Origin: Nakamurella sp. PAMC28650
GTDB lineage: Bacteria > Actinomycetota > Actinomycetes > Mycobacteriales > Nakamurellaceae
Reading direction: 5' to 3'
Assembly: GCF_014303395.1 (NCBI RefSeq)
Contig: NZ_CP060298.1
Coordinates: 2,418,001-2,482,000 of the forward strand
Length of the DNA: 64,000 nt
Under the pieces are notes generated by a model. It had not been told where the DNA came from, did no database searches, and saw only the letters and a list, made by a program, of their open reading frames with translations. The position numbers and the translations under genes are program-made. This document shows positions 49,477 to 57,649 of the stretch, one piece after another (the first letter of the stretch is position 1; every line of letters begins with the position of its first letter).

Positions 49477-50223
49477 CACCGGGCGCGGAAGTCCCGGGGC
49501 GTCGAAGCCGGCGGTGGCGGTGGCTTTCTCGGCCAGGACCTGATCGAGCAGCACCTGGCCGGCCGAGTCGGAGTGGACCACAGAGCCGTCGACGGCGAGG
49601 GCGGCGAGCAGGGTGCCGGCGACACCGCCCGGCAGCGTCCACGGCAGCGTGGAGAACAGGCGTGCCCCCGGGGCAAGGCCGGCGGCCTCGGCCAGTGCGA
49701 GCAGGTCCGAGACGCTCACGTCGCCCTCGGCCGTCCGGAGCGCCGCCGCATCCGCGTCCACCCTGCTGCGCGGCGAGAAGCGGTCGGCCTGGGGGAGCAC
49801 AGCGGTGGTGAAGTCCCGCTGATGCGGTGCGACCGCCCGGCTCGGCGCGCCGAGCGGGTGGCCGGACACCACGAAGACCTCGTCGGAGGCGCCCAGGGCG
49901 GGGTCGGCGCCGTCCGGGACGAAGGCGGCCGAAGCTTCGGGCAGATCGAGGTCGGTGACGGTCAATCCGGCCCACCAGCTGCCCAGCAGGATCGGTGCGC
50001 ACTGCCAGCCCGCGCCCACCCCGACGAAGACGAGATCACCGCTGCGGCAACCGAGTTCGTCCAGCAGCAGCCCGGCCACCTTGGCCGACCAGTTGGCCAG
50101 CGAGGCGGTCGACAGCTCGGTGCGGAACCCGCCGGAATACGTCGTCAGCCGGGGACGATGACCGTCCCCGCGCAGCAGCGGACCGAGCAGGGCCGCCGTC
50201 AGGCCGTCGGTACCGAGCGGCAT
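49453..50223 (-). CDS. TIGR03089 family protein (truncated AMP-binding-like)
   Basis: A 256-residue protein related to the N-terminal half of acyl-AMP ligases (CRSGDLVFVGVGAGWQCAPI, LLGSWWAGLTVTDLDLPEAS) but lacking the later ATP and acyl motifs (no YGxTE, no final Lys domain). Full adenylating enzymes exceed 500 residues, so this is a stable short family and not a broken gene. Its ATG overlaps the LCP stop (TGATG), and the same pair is found in mycobacteria (Rv3267-Rv3268). That conserved link suggests a role with LCP-mediated cell-wall glycan attachment; its activity is unknown. Confidence 0.85.
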   Translation of the reverse strand: MPLGTDGLTAALLGPLLRGDGHRPRLTTYSGGFRTELSTASLANWSAKVAGLLLDELGCRSGDLVFVGVGAGWQCAPILLGSWWAGLTVTDLDLPEASAAFVPDGADPALGASDEVFVVSGHPLGAPSRAVAPHQRDFTTAVLPQADRFSPRSRVDADAAALRTAEGDVSVSDLLALAEAAGLAPGARLFSTLPWTLPGGVAGTLLAALAVDGSVVHSDSAGQVLLDQVLAEKATATAGFDAPGLPRPVDSVPSEG

Positions 50224-52337
50224 CAGTTGACGCAGCCGACCGTGGCGGCCGTGATCGGGGCCGGACCGGACGTGGTGGTGGGGGCCGCGGCGACGGCACC
50301 GGCCGCGATGCCGACGGAACCGGCAGCGGCTCCGGCGGCGGCTCCCGCTGCGCCAACGGCGCGCAGGCCGGACGGAGCCGGCATGTCCCGGCCGGCCGCC
50401 ACCGACACGTGCCCGCTGCCGATGGAGTCGTCCTGGACCAGGGTGCCCTTGCCGCCCAGGGCCTTCTGCACCGAGACCGCGGCCGCCTTCGCGCCGGACG
50501 GGTAGGAGATGGTGGTCGTGGCGTGCTGGTTGGCGGAGGTGACGCCCGGGAACGTGGTGATGTCGCCGGCCTTGAACCCGGCCGTGCTGAGCGCGGCGGA
50601 CACCGAGGCCGCCAGGTTGTTGATCCGGGTGGCGTTCTGCACGTCGACGGTCACCGAGGCCGGATCGACCTGCGCGGCGGCCGCGGTGGTGCTCGACTTC
50701 GCGCTGGACCTGGCGGCGGTGGTGGCGGCGGCGCTGTCGCTGCCGGACGAGCCGTCGATCGCCTTGAAGAAGGCCTTGAGCTGGGCCGGGTCGGTGGCCA
50801 ACGCGTCAGTGCCGCTGGCCGTCGAGGATCCGGTGGTCGGCATCGTCTCGAACTTGACGTTCCCGCCGGACAGGTTCGACATCTGCTCGGCGAAGCCCGT
50901 CAGGTCGAAACCCGAGTCCAGCACGACGGCCTTGCCTGCTGCATCCAGCAGACCCGACAACTTGCTCGGCGAGGTGAGGACGCCGGCCGAGAGCATCTTG
51001 CTGGTCGCCCCCGAGAGGAAGGCCTGCTGCCGGCGAACGCGGTCGAGATCGCCGTTGGGCAGGCCGTGGCGCTGACGGACGAACGCCATCGCCGTACTGC
51101 CCTGCACCACCTGGGGACCGGCCTTGAAGACGGCGCCGGAGAACGGGTCGTTGACTGCCGCGTTCAGGCAGACCGGCACACCGCCGATGGCGTTGGACAG
51201 CGTGTAGAAGCCGATCAGGTTGACCTCGGCGTAGTGGTCGATCCGCAGTCCGGTGAACGCCTGCACGATGGCCTGCAGCTCGGTCCGGCCGGCGTTGTCG
51301 GAGTCGACCTCGCGCTGCGCGGCCGTCATCCCGCCCTTGGTCACGTCGTACTGCTGCTGGTAGGCCTTGGCCGTGCTGTAGAAGGAGTTGATCTTGTTGG
51401 CCTTGTAGGGCCCCTTGGTCCCGTCGTCGTAGGGGCCCTTGACCTGGTCGGTGATGGACTGCGGGATCCAGGTGTCGCGGGGGAGCGAGACCGCCGTCGC
51501 CCGGCCGCCACCCTGCGGGATGTGCACGATCATGATCGTGTCGGTGTTGATCCCGCCGCCGTCGGCCTGGGTGCTGACCGCAGCCAGCTGGGCCGCCGTC
51601 AACGGGTTGCCCTGCTGGTCGGTACGCGCGTCCGAACCGATCAACATGATGTTCGTACCGCCGCGGAAGAGCACACCGGCCTCGCCGGCGGTCGCCGTGC
51701 TCGGGCCCTTCTGGATCTTGTCGTCGGCGTTCTTGAGGAATATCGATCCGAACGCGACGCCGGCCAGGACGGCCACCGACAGCACGCCGGCGATGAGCCG
51801 GCCGGCGACGATCACGCCCGGCGTGCGGCGGGTCTGCTCCGGCACGGGCAGCCCCGGCTCGAACCCGACGGGCTGCCGGGGGCCGTACTGCTGATCGGGC
51901 GGGAGTACCGGTCGCCGGACCGGGGGCGGCTGCCGGCCGCGCAGGCGGGGGTCGCCCTGCGCCGGGGCGTCGTAGCCGAGAACGCCGGGCGGGTAGACCG
52001 CCGTCCGGTCTGGTTGGTCGGCCGCCTCCGACCAGGCCCGACGAGGGTCGGGACGACCCGGCGTCGGCTGGCCCGGCCCGGCCTGACCCGGCCAGGGCGC
52101 CTGCCCCGGTTGCGGCGCCTGTCCCGGTTGCGGCGGCCGGCCCTGACCCGGAGCGCGGGGCGGCACCGGACCCCGACCGTACGGATCAGGGCCCTGACCG
52201 TACGGACCAGGGCCTTGACCGCGTGGATCAGGGCCCTGACCGCGCGGTGGCACCTGGGGCCGGCCCGGATCTGATGAACCGCCGGGCCCGTAACGACGCG
52301 GCCCGCGTTGCGGATCGTTGTCGGGGGACCTGTTCAT
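50223..52337 (-). CDS. LytR-CpsA-Psr (LCP) family cell-wall glycan ligase with LytR_C domain
   Basis: A 704-residue membrane protein from ATG 52337 (GAGAGG 8 nt upstream). Residues 1-175 are cytoplasmic, Pro/Gly/Gln-rich, with GQGPDP-type repeats. One transmembrane helix lies at ~182-205 (IVAGRLIAGVLSVAVLAGVAF). The extracytoplasmic LCP domain has NIMLIGSDARTD, NTDTIMIVHI, AVSLPRDTWIP, KINSFYSTA and FVRQRHGLPNGDLDRVRRQQ, with the Arg and Asp residues that bind pyrophosphate lipids. A LytR_C domain follows (VDVQNATRINNLAASVSAAL). It should transfer lipid-linked glycan such as arabinogalactan-type polymer to peptidoglycan. Its neighbours rmlB and rmlD make the rhamnose of the linker, supporting this. 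Confidence 0.94.
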   Translation of the reverse strand: MNRSPDNDPQRGPRRYGPGGSSDPGRPQVPPRGQGPDPRGQGPGPYGQGPDPYGRGPVPPRAPGQGRPPQPGQAPQPGQAPWPGQAGPGQPTPGRPDPRRAWSEAADQPDRTAVYPPGVLGYDAPAQGDPRLRGRQPPPVRRPVLPPDQQYGPRQPVGFEPGLPVPEQTRRTPGVIVAGRLIAGVLSVAVLAGVAFGSIFLKNADDKIQKGPSTATAGEAGVLFRGGTNIMLIGSDARTDQQGNPLTAAQLAAVSTQADGGGINTDTIMIVHIPQGGGRATAVSLPRDTWIPQSITDQVKGPYDDGTKGPYKANKINSFYSTAKAYQQQYDVTKGGMTAAQREVDSDNAGRTELQAIVQAFTGLRIDHYAEVNLIGFYTLSNAIGGVPVCLNAAVNDPFSGAVFKAGPQVVQGSTAMAFVRQRHGLPNGDLDRVRRQQAFLSGATSKMLSAGVLTSPSKLSGLLDAAGKAVVLDSGFDLTGFAEQMSNLSGGNVKFETMPTTGSSTASGTDALATDPAQLKAFFKAIDGSSGSDSAAATTAARSSAKSSTTAAAAQVDPASVTVDVQNATRINNLAASVSAALSTAGFKAGDITTFPGVTSANQHATTTISYPSGAKAAAVSVQKALGGKGTLVQDDSIGSGHVSVAAGRDMPAPSGLRAVGAAGAAAGAAAGSVGIAAGAVAAAPTTTSGPAPITAATVGCVN

Positions 52338-52609
52338 GGCACGGACCTCTCTCGGCGGTGTGGACGGGGCGCCTGGCGTGCGCGGGTCGGTGACCCGCAC
52401 GGCGGGCGCCCTGATGCAGGGACGCCCGATGGCGAGGTGCGGTTGCGCCGGACGCCTCGACCGAACTGAGCGTAGCGACCGCACCCGGCAACCCCGGGTA
52501 GCCCGAACCGGGCGGACCGGTGAAAAAATCCCCGTGCAGCGCGGGGCACGTCACATGTGCCGCTCGCTGTGACGGTGGGGGTCGCGCGGGTGGGGCACAA
52601 TGACCGACC

Positions 52610-53605
52610 ATGCGCATCCTCGTGACCGGTGGAGCCGGGTTCATCGGCTCGGCATTCACCCGTAACCTCCTGGCCGACGCCTACCCCGGTCTGGAGGGAG
52701 CCCACGTCACGGTGCTGGACAAGCTGACCTACGCGGGCAACCTGGCAAACCTGGCGAGCGTCGAGGACTCCGACCGGTACGTGTTCGTCCATGGAGACAT
52801 CTGCGACGCCGAGCTGGCCACCAGACTGGTCGGCGAGGCCGACGCGGTCGTGCACTTCGCGGCCGAGTCGCACGTCGACCGGTCGATCCTGGGCGGGGCC
52901 GATTTCGTGCTGACGAACGTACTGGGCACCCAGACCCTGTTGCAGGCTGCGCTGTCGACGAAGCTCACCAAATTCGTGCACGTCTCCACCGACGAGGTCT
53001 ACGGATCCATCGACGAGGGCTCGTGGGACGAGAGCTGGCCCCTGCAGCCGAATTCGCCCTACTCCGCGTCCAAGGCCTCCTCCGATCTGATCGCCAGGGC
53101 CTACGCGAAGACGCACGGCGTGCCGGTCGCGATCACCCGTTGCTCCAACAACTACGGTCCGTACCAGTTCCCGGAGAAGGTCATCCCGCTGTTCGTCACC
53201 AACCTGATGGACGGCGCCACCGTGCCGCTCTACGGCGAGGGGACGAACGTCCGGGACTGGCTCCACGTCGACGACCACTGCCGCGGCATCGCGCTCGTGC
53301 TGGTCGGCGGCCGGCCCGGAGAGGTCTACAACATCGGGGGCGGGACCGAACTGACCAACGCCGAGCTGACCTACAAGCTGATCGAGGCGACCGGGCGCGA
53401 CGAGTCGTTCATCGAGCGGATCCACGACCCCCGGGGCGGCGGCCACGACAAGCGCTACTCGGTGGACATCTCCAAGATCCACGCCGAGCTCGGCTACAGC
53501 CCCCAGGTCCCGTTCGAGCAGGGTCTGTCCGACACCGTCGCCTGGTACCGGAACCACCGTGACTGGTGGGAGCCGCTCAAGGGCCGCGCCGTCATCGATC
53601 GCTGA
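52610..53605 (+). CDS. rmlB: dTDP-glucose 4,6-dehydratase
   Basis: A 331-residue SDR-family enzyme. ILVTGGAGFIGSAFTRN binds NAD, HFAAESHVDRSI and VSTDEVYGSIDEGSW hold the catalytic Thr-Asp-Glu group, and YSASKAS holds the YxxxK pair. NNYGPYQFPEKVIPLFVTN and RDWLHVDDHCRGI complete the signature. It converts dTDP-glucose to the 4-keto-6-deoxy sugar for dTDP-L-rhamnose. CACAAT lies 8 nt before the ATG with no Shine-Dalgarno sequence, so it is probably leaderless. rmlD starts 15 nt after the stop. rmlA and rmlC are not in the window. It is divergent from the LCP gene. Confidence 0.97.
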   Translation: MRILVTGGAGFIGSAFTRNLLADAYPGLEGAHVTVLDKLTYAGNLANLASVEDSDRYVFVHGDICDAELATRLVGEADAVVHFAAESHVDRSILGGADFVLTNVLGTQTLLQAALSTKLTKFVHVSTDEVYGSIDEGSWDESWPLQPNSPYSASKASSDLIARAYAKTHGVPVAITRCSNNYGPYQFPEKVIPLFVTNLMDGATVPLYGEGTNVRDWLHVDDHCRGIALVLVGGRPGEVYNIGGGTELTNAELTYKLIEATGRDESFIERIHDPRGGGHDKRYSVDISKIHAELGYSPQVPFEQGLSDTVAWYRNHRDWWEPLKGRAVIDR

Positions 53606-53620
53606 CGGCGGGGTCACCTG

Positions 53621-54505
53621 ATGACGCGACTACTGATCACCGGTGCCCGGGGCCAGCTCGGCTCGGACCTCCTGCGGGCCGCTGCAGCGGCCGGCATCGA
53701 TGCGCACGGGCTGGGCTCGGCCGACCTGGACATCACCGACGCCGCGGCGGTGCACGCCGCCGTCACGACGTTCTCCGCTGCGGGTGACCGGCCGGCCGTG
53801 ATCATCAACGCTGCGGCCTACACGGCGGTCGACGCGGCGCAGACGAACCCGGACGACGCCTTCGCGGTGAACGTGACCGGTGCCGCAAATCTTGCGAGAG
53901 CGGCTGTCTCCCAGGGCCTGGGCCTGATCCACGTCTCCACCGACTACGTCTTTCCCGGTGACGGGACCCGGCCCTACGAGATCGACGACCCGACGGGTCC
54001 GCGCAGCGTCTACGGCTCGACCAAGTTGGCCGGGGAGCAGGCCGTCCGCGCCGCCCACCCGGGTGCCCACGTGGTCAGGACGGCCTGGGTGTACGGCGTC
54101 GGCGGCCCCAACTTCGTCAAGACGATGGCCCTCCTGGAATCCAGGCACGACACGATCACCGTCGTCGACGACCAACGCGGGTCGCCGACCTGGTCGGCGG
54201 ACCTGGCCGCGGGTCTGATCGAACTGGCCGGGTCGGACGTGCCGGGCGGCGTGCTGCACGCGACCGGGGCGGGCGAGACCACCTGGTGGGGGCTCGCGCG
54301 GGCCGTCTTCGCCGAACTCGGTGCCGATCCGGACCGCGTCCTGCCGACGACCACGGAAGCCTTCCCCCGCCCTGCGCCGCGGCCCGCCTACTCGGTGCTG
54401 TCGGGCCGCGCCTGGTCCGAGGCCGGGCTGGCCCCCCTGGGTAACTGGCGCACCGCGCTCGCCACGGCCTTCGCCGCCCACCGGTCCGGGTTCGTCCCGT
54501 CCTGA
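53621..54505 (+). CDS. rmlD: dTDP-4-dehydrorhamnose reductase
   Basis: A 294-residue SDR protein. LLITGARGQLGSDLLRAA is the NAD(P)H motif, VIINAAAYTAVDAAQTNPDDAF follows as usual, STDYVFPG and YGSTKLAGEQAV contain the catalytic Thr and YxxxK, and RTAWVYGVGGPNFVKTM and VVDDQRGSPTWSADLA are diagnostic of RmlD. It makes dTDP-L-rhamnose in the last step of the pathway. It lies 15 nt after rmlB and is probably in the same operon. In mycobacteria rmlD also sits beside the LCP and TIGR03089 genes. Rhamnose is likely needed for the cell-wall linker or surface glycan. Confidence 0.95.
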   Translation: MTRLLITGARGQLGSDLLRAAAAAGIDAHGLGSADLDITDAAAVHAAVTTFSAAGDRPAVIINAAAYTAVDAAQTNPDDAFAVNVTGAANLARAAVSQGLGLIHVSTDYVFPGDGTRPYEIDDPTGPRSVYGSTKLAGEQAVRAAHPGAHVVRTAWVYGVGGPNFVKTMALLESRHDTITVVDDQRGSPTWSADLAAGLIELAGSDVPGGVLHATGAGETTWWGLARAVFAELGADPDRVLPTTTEAFPRPAPRPAYSVLSGRAWSEAGLAPLGNWRTALATAFAAHRSGFVPS

Positions 54506-54780
54506 CGGAACGGGGCAGTGCGGGGGCGGTCCGGGCGCGGTGGTGGCGGATCACCCGGTGATGACCCTCCGTAGCCGTTCGATGCCGGACCAACCCGCCT
54601 GAGGCAGCCGCCGCGTATATCAGCGAGAGGACGCCATCGAAGAGTGACACTCCCGGAATGAGCACGTCATTTCGGCCGATTTTGGCCCGGAACTCTTTCA
54701 CTCTCACGAACCTGTCACTCAGTGTGTACAAGAAATTACACTCGGTGCCAGGGACAGTGCGTTTCGCGCTATGACGCTGA
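54506..54780. promoter_or_regulatory. Intergenic region upstream of the CAP-protein gene
   Basis: The right half of this 275-bp gap is markedly AT-richer than the neighbourhood (CATTTCGGCC... and AAGAAATTACACTC near 54730). A short palindrome CACTCAGTG is at 54716-54724, and GGAAC at 54689-54693 is the -35 type often used by ECF sigma factors. The promoter of the secreted CAP protein should be here. No gene is seen. Confidence 0.45.
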
Positions 54781-56241
54781 GTGACTGGAGTGGTTGGTTT
54801 GCACAAGGTCGGGTCGAACAACAACAGGGTCGGTTCCAGTCGGTGGCCCAGGTGGCTGGGTGCCGTCATTTCGGCGGTGTCGGTCGCCGCCGTCCTGACC
54901 GCGACATCGGCCGGCGCCTCGACGCCCGCCCGGACGTCCGTCGCCGCGTCCTCCGCCTCGATGGCGGCCACGGCGCAGATGGTCGGCTTCGACCAGCAGA
55001 TGATCCAGCTGGTGAACCAGGCCAGATCGGCCGACGGGGCGCCGGCCCTGACCGAGGCCGTCGGTCTCACCCGGCTCTCCCTCTGGTGGTCCTCGCAGGA
55101 GGCGGGCGGCGTCAACAACTACACGCTTGCGCACAATACGAACGCCTGGACGATGTTGACCGCCTCGCCGTACGGTGCGGCCAACCGGACCAGCTGGGGC
55201 GAGAACGTCGCCTGGTCCTCGTCCACGGCCAGCACCGCCCAGCAGATCTTCACCGCCTACATGAACTCAACGGGGCATCGGGCCAACATCCTGTCCCGGA
55301 ACTACCGCTACATCGGGATGGGGACCGTCAGCGGCTCGCACGGGCTGTTCAACACCACCGAGTTCACCGATGCGGTGCAGCCCGGTCAGGCCGTCACCCC
55401 GCCGGTGATCACCCCGGCCCCGCCCGTGATCAGGCCCATTCCGCCGGTCGTTACGCCGGCCCCGCCGGTGATCAGGCCGGCTCCGCCGGTGGTCAGGCCG
55501 GCCCCGCCGGTGGGCACACCCGCCTCCGCACCGAGATTCGCCAACGGCACCTTCATCGTCGACACCGGCACGACGGCGGTGTACCGCGTGGTCGGCGGAG
55601 CCCCGGTCTACGTCTCCTCCTGGAGATTCCTGGGCGGCAGCAGGCACCAGATCGTCAGGGTCTCGCACGCCCAGCTCCTGGCGATGCCGAAGACCCCGGT
55701 CGATGGAACACTGCTCCGGACCGCGCCGTTCGGCCAGCTCTTCCGCGTCGTGGGCGGTGCTCCGACCTACGTCTCGTCATGGGCCGTCGTCGGCGGGCCG
55801 CACCCGTACCTGTACGTCGATCCGGCCGCCATCTCCAACGCCGGGCAGCTGGGGGTCTGGAACCATCTCCGTGCGACTCCCGCGGACGGCACCTTCATCA
55901 AGACCTACGGCAACAACCTGACCTATCGGATGGCGGGGGGCGCCCCGATCTTCGTGGCCACGTGGGCCCCGTTCGGTCACCCCCGACCGACCGTGCAGGT
56001 CGATCCGGCCGTCGTGAGCCGCGCAGGCGAGGGTGGGGTGTGGGTGCACATCAAGCGGTATCCGGCCACCACCACCTACATCCGCGGTGCCGGAACCACA
56101 CCCGTCTACCGGGTGGTCAACGGAGTTCCGTCGCTGCTCACGTCGTGGTCCCAGGTCGGCGGCGTCCAGACGACGACCGAGGTGGATCCGGCCGCCATCG
56201 CCAGGGCCGGGACCGGCGGTCAGTACAACCACCTGCGGTAG
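54781..56241 (+). CDS. Secreted CAP/SCP-domain protein with four C-terminal repeats
   Basis: A 486-residue protein from GTG 54781; TTG 54799, with GGAG 8 nt upstream, is a plausible alternative start. A signal peptide ends near residue 48 (LGAVISAVSVAAVLTATSAGA). The CAP domain (~66-198) has QLVNQARSADGAPAL, HNTNAWT, SWGENVAWSS and GHRANILSRNYRYIGMG. A Pro-Pro-Val/Ile repeat spacer (~205-245) follows. Four repeats of ~55 residues (from ~255, 308, 369 and 430) each carry a DGTFI-like start, YRVVGGAP, a short VSSW and, in the last three, VDPAAI and WNHLR. CAP proteins bind or cleave varied surface ligands. The repeats look like a wall- or glycan-binding module. Function unproven. Confidence 0.85.
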   Translation: MTGVVGLHKVGSNNNRVGSSRWPRWLGAVISAVSVAAVLTATSAGASTPARTSVAASSASMAATAQMVGFDQQMIQLVNQARSADGAPALTEAVGLTRLSLWWSSQEAGGVNNYTLAHNTNAWTMLTASPYGAANRTSWGENVAWSSSTASTAQQIFTAYMNSTGHRANILSRNYRYIGMGTVSGSHGLFNTTEFTDAVQPGQAVTPPVITPAPPVIRPIPPVVTPAPPVIRPAPPVVRPAPPVGTPASAPRFANGTFIVDTGTTAVYRVVGGAPVYVSSWRFLGGSRHQIVRVSHAQLLAMPKTPVDGTLLRTAPFGQLFRVVGGAPTYVSSWAVVGGPHPYLYVDPAAISNAGQLGVWNHLRATPADGTFIKTYGNNLTYRMAGGAPIFVATWAPFGHPRPTVQVDPAVVSRAGEGGVWVHIKRYPATTTYIRGAGTTPVYRVVNGVPSLLTSWSQVGGVQTTTEVDPAAIARAGTGGQYNHLR

Positions 56242-56313
56242 TGGTCCTCGGGCCGGCCCGACCGGACGGTGGGGAGCCGGAAGGCCCGGCCCGGCCACTA
56301 CGCTGGCGGCACG

Positions 56314-57414
56314 ATGTCCATCGACAGCACGGTGTCCGGCCCGGCCGCGCGGCTCGTACCCGCGGGGTGGGCCGGCGTCCCGACGGCCTACCTCGGTGGG
56401 CGGCTGGCCACTGATCTGATCGACGTCGCCGACCTCCGCGAGCGTCCCGATGCGCTCGAAGCGGGCGGTTGGTGGGCGGTGCTCGGCACCTTCGAAGGAC
56501 GGATCAGGGCCTACCGGTTCGGGCACGTCCGGAGGATGAGCCTGGCGGAGGCGATGTCGTCCGTGGCCGGCGATCGACCCGCCGCGGGTTGGCGGGGACC
56601 CGATCGATCGGAGTGGCGCAGCTCGGCCGGTCACGACGAGTACATCGGGGGAGTGGCGGCCATCCGGGAACGGATCGCCGCCGGCGACGTGTACCAGGTC
56701 AATCTCTGCCGGATGCTCTCGGCGCCGTTGCCGCCGACGGCCGATCCGTGGGCGCTCGCCGTCCGGCTGGCCGACGGCAATCCTTCGCCCTACCAGGGGA
56801 TGCTGCACACCGGTGACGACTGGGTGGTGACGGCGTCCCCCGAGCTGTTCCTGTCCCGTTCCGGGTCGGAGGTGCACAGCTCGCCGATGAAGGGCACCAC
56901 ACGGTCCGGAGAACCCTTCGCCGCCAAGGATTTTCCCGAGAACATCATGATCACGGATCTGGTCCGCAATGATCTCGGACGGGTCGCGATGCCCGGTTCG
57001 GTGCGGGTGACGCGGCTCGCCGTCCGTGAGGAGCACCCCGGCATCGCGCACCTGGTCTCGACGATCCGGGCCCGACTCGTCCCCGGCGTGGGGTGGGAGT
57101 CCCTGCTGGGCGCGACCTTTCCTCCCGGATCGGTGTCCGGTGCGCCGAAGTACACCGCGCTGCAGGTGATCGGCGAGTGGGAGCCGGTACCGCGGGGTCC
57201 CTACTGCGGCGCGGTCGGCTTCGTCGACGCCGACCACGGCGAGGCGGTGCTGGCCGTCGGCATCCGTACCTTCTTCACCGCCGCCGACCCCGACGGGGGC
57301 CGGACGCTGAACTTCGGCACCGGCGCCGGTATCACCCATCTGTCCGATCCCGAGGCCGAATGGCAGGAGACCGAGCTGAAGGCCGCCCGCCTGATCGCAC
57401 TGGCCAGCCGCTGA
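56314..57414 (+). CDS. pabB: Aminodeoxychorismate synthase component I
   Basis: A 366-residue chorismate-utilising enzyme. Motifs in order: RIAAGDVYQVNLCRMLSAPL, VTASPELFLSRSG, SSPMKGTTRSG with the catalytic Lys, ENIMITDLVRNDLGR, GATFPPGSVSGAPKYTAL and PYCGAVGFVD, then NFGTGAGITHLSDPEAEW. The N-terminal Trp-binding part of TrpE is absent, so PabB fits better than anthranilate synthase; isochorismate synthase-like members are less likely. It makes 4-amino-4-deoxychorismate for folate with a PabA glutaminase encoded elsewhere. TACGCT lies 9 nt before ATG 56314. No lyase (PabC) gene follows. Confidence 0.9.
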   Translation: MSIDSTVSGPAARLVPAGWAGVPTAYLGGRLATDLIDVADLRERPDALEAGGWWAVLGTFEGRIRAYRFGHVRRMSLAEAMSSVAGDRPAAGWRGPDRSEWRSSAGHDEYIGGVAAIRERIAAGDVYQVNLCRMLSAPLPPTADPWALAVRLADGNPSPYQGMLHTGDDWVVTASPELFLSRSGSEVHSSPMKGTTRSGEPFAAKDFPENIMITDLVRNDLGRVAMPGSVRVTRLAVREEHPGIAHLVSTIRARLVPGVGWESLLGATFPPGSVSGAPKYTALQVIGEWEPVPRGPYCGAVGFVDADHGEAVLAVGIRTFFTAADPDGGRTLNFGTGAGITHLSDPEAEWQETELKAARLIALASR

Positions 57415-57570
57415 ATCCCGGCTTCGCGCGCCGCTGCATCCGATTGATTGGAATGCGACCCATTCGTGTCCCTGGGCACCTTCCGCTCACCTGGCACCCG
57501 CGTTTCGTACACGGTGTGCGTTCGGGGGCCGGACCGGGTCGCTGATCCGTGTGCACGCCCGTCAAACGTG

Positions 57571-57583
57571 TGACGGACCGTCA
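57571..57583. promoter_or_regulatory. Palindrome upstream of the secreted-protein gene
   Basis: TGACGG and CCGTCA flank one central A. CCGTCAAA occurs in the right arm and again at about 57559, giving a direct repeat. It lies 55-65 bp upstream of the -10 box of the gene at 57650 and is a candidate operator. Confidence 0.45.
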
Positions 57584-57649
57584 AAGGTAGGTGATTGATC
57601 ACTGATCTGCTACTACGCAACGCTACGGACGGCGACTTATAGTAGCTAG

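Noticed and set aside
49453-50223. TIGR03089 gene as a truncated acyl-AMP ligase pseudogene
   Set aside because: The short form is a stable actinobacterial family, coupled to the LCP gene by start-stop overlap and kept beside it in mycobacteria by memory, so it is treated as intact.
49995-52274. 759-codon plus-strand frame opposite the LCP gene
   Set aside because: The LCP protein has all family motifs and a membrane helix. The plus frame is Arg/Gly-rich without motifs.
54771-56414. Second long plus-strand frame overlapping the CAP gene
   Set aside because: The frame from 54781 gives signal peptide, CAP domain and repeats. The other frame is Arg/Pro-rich and shows none.
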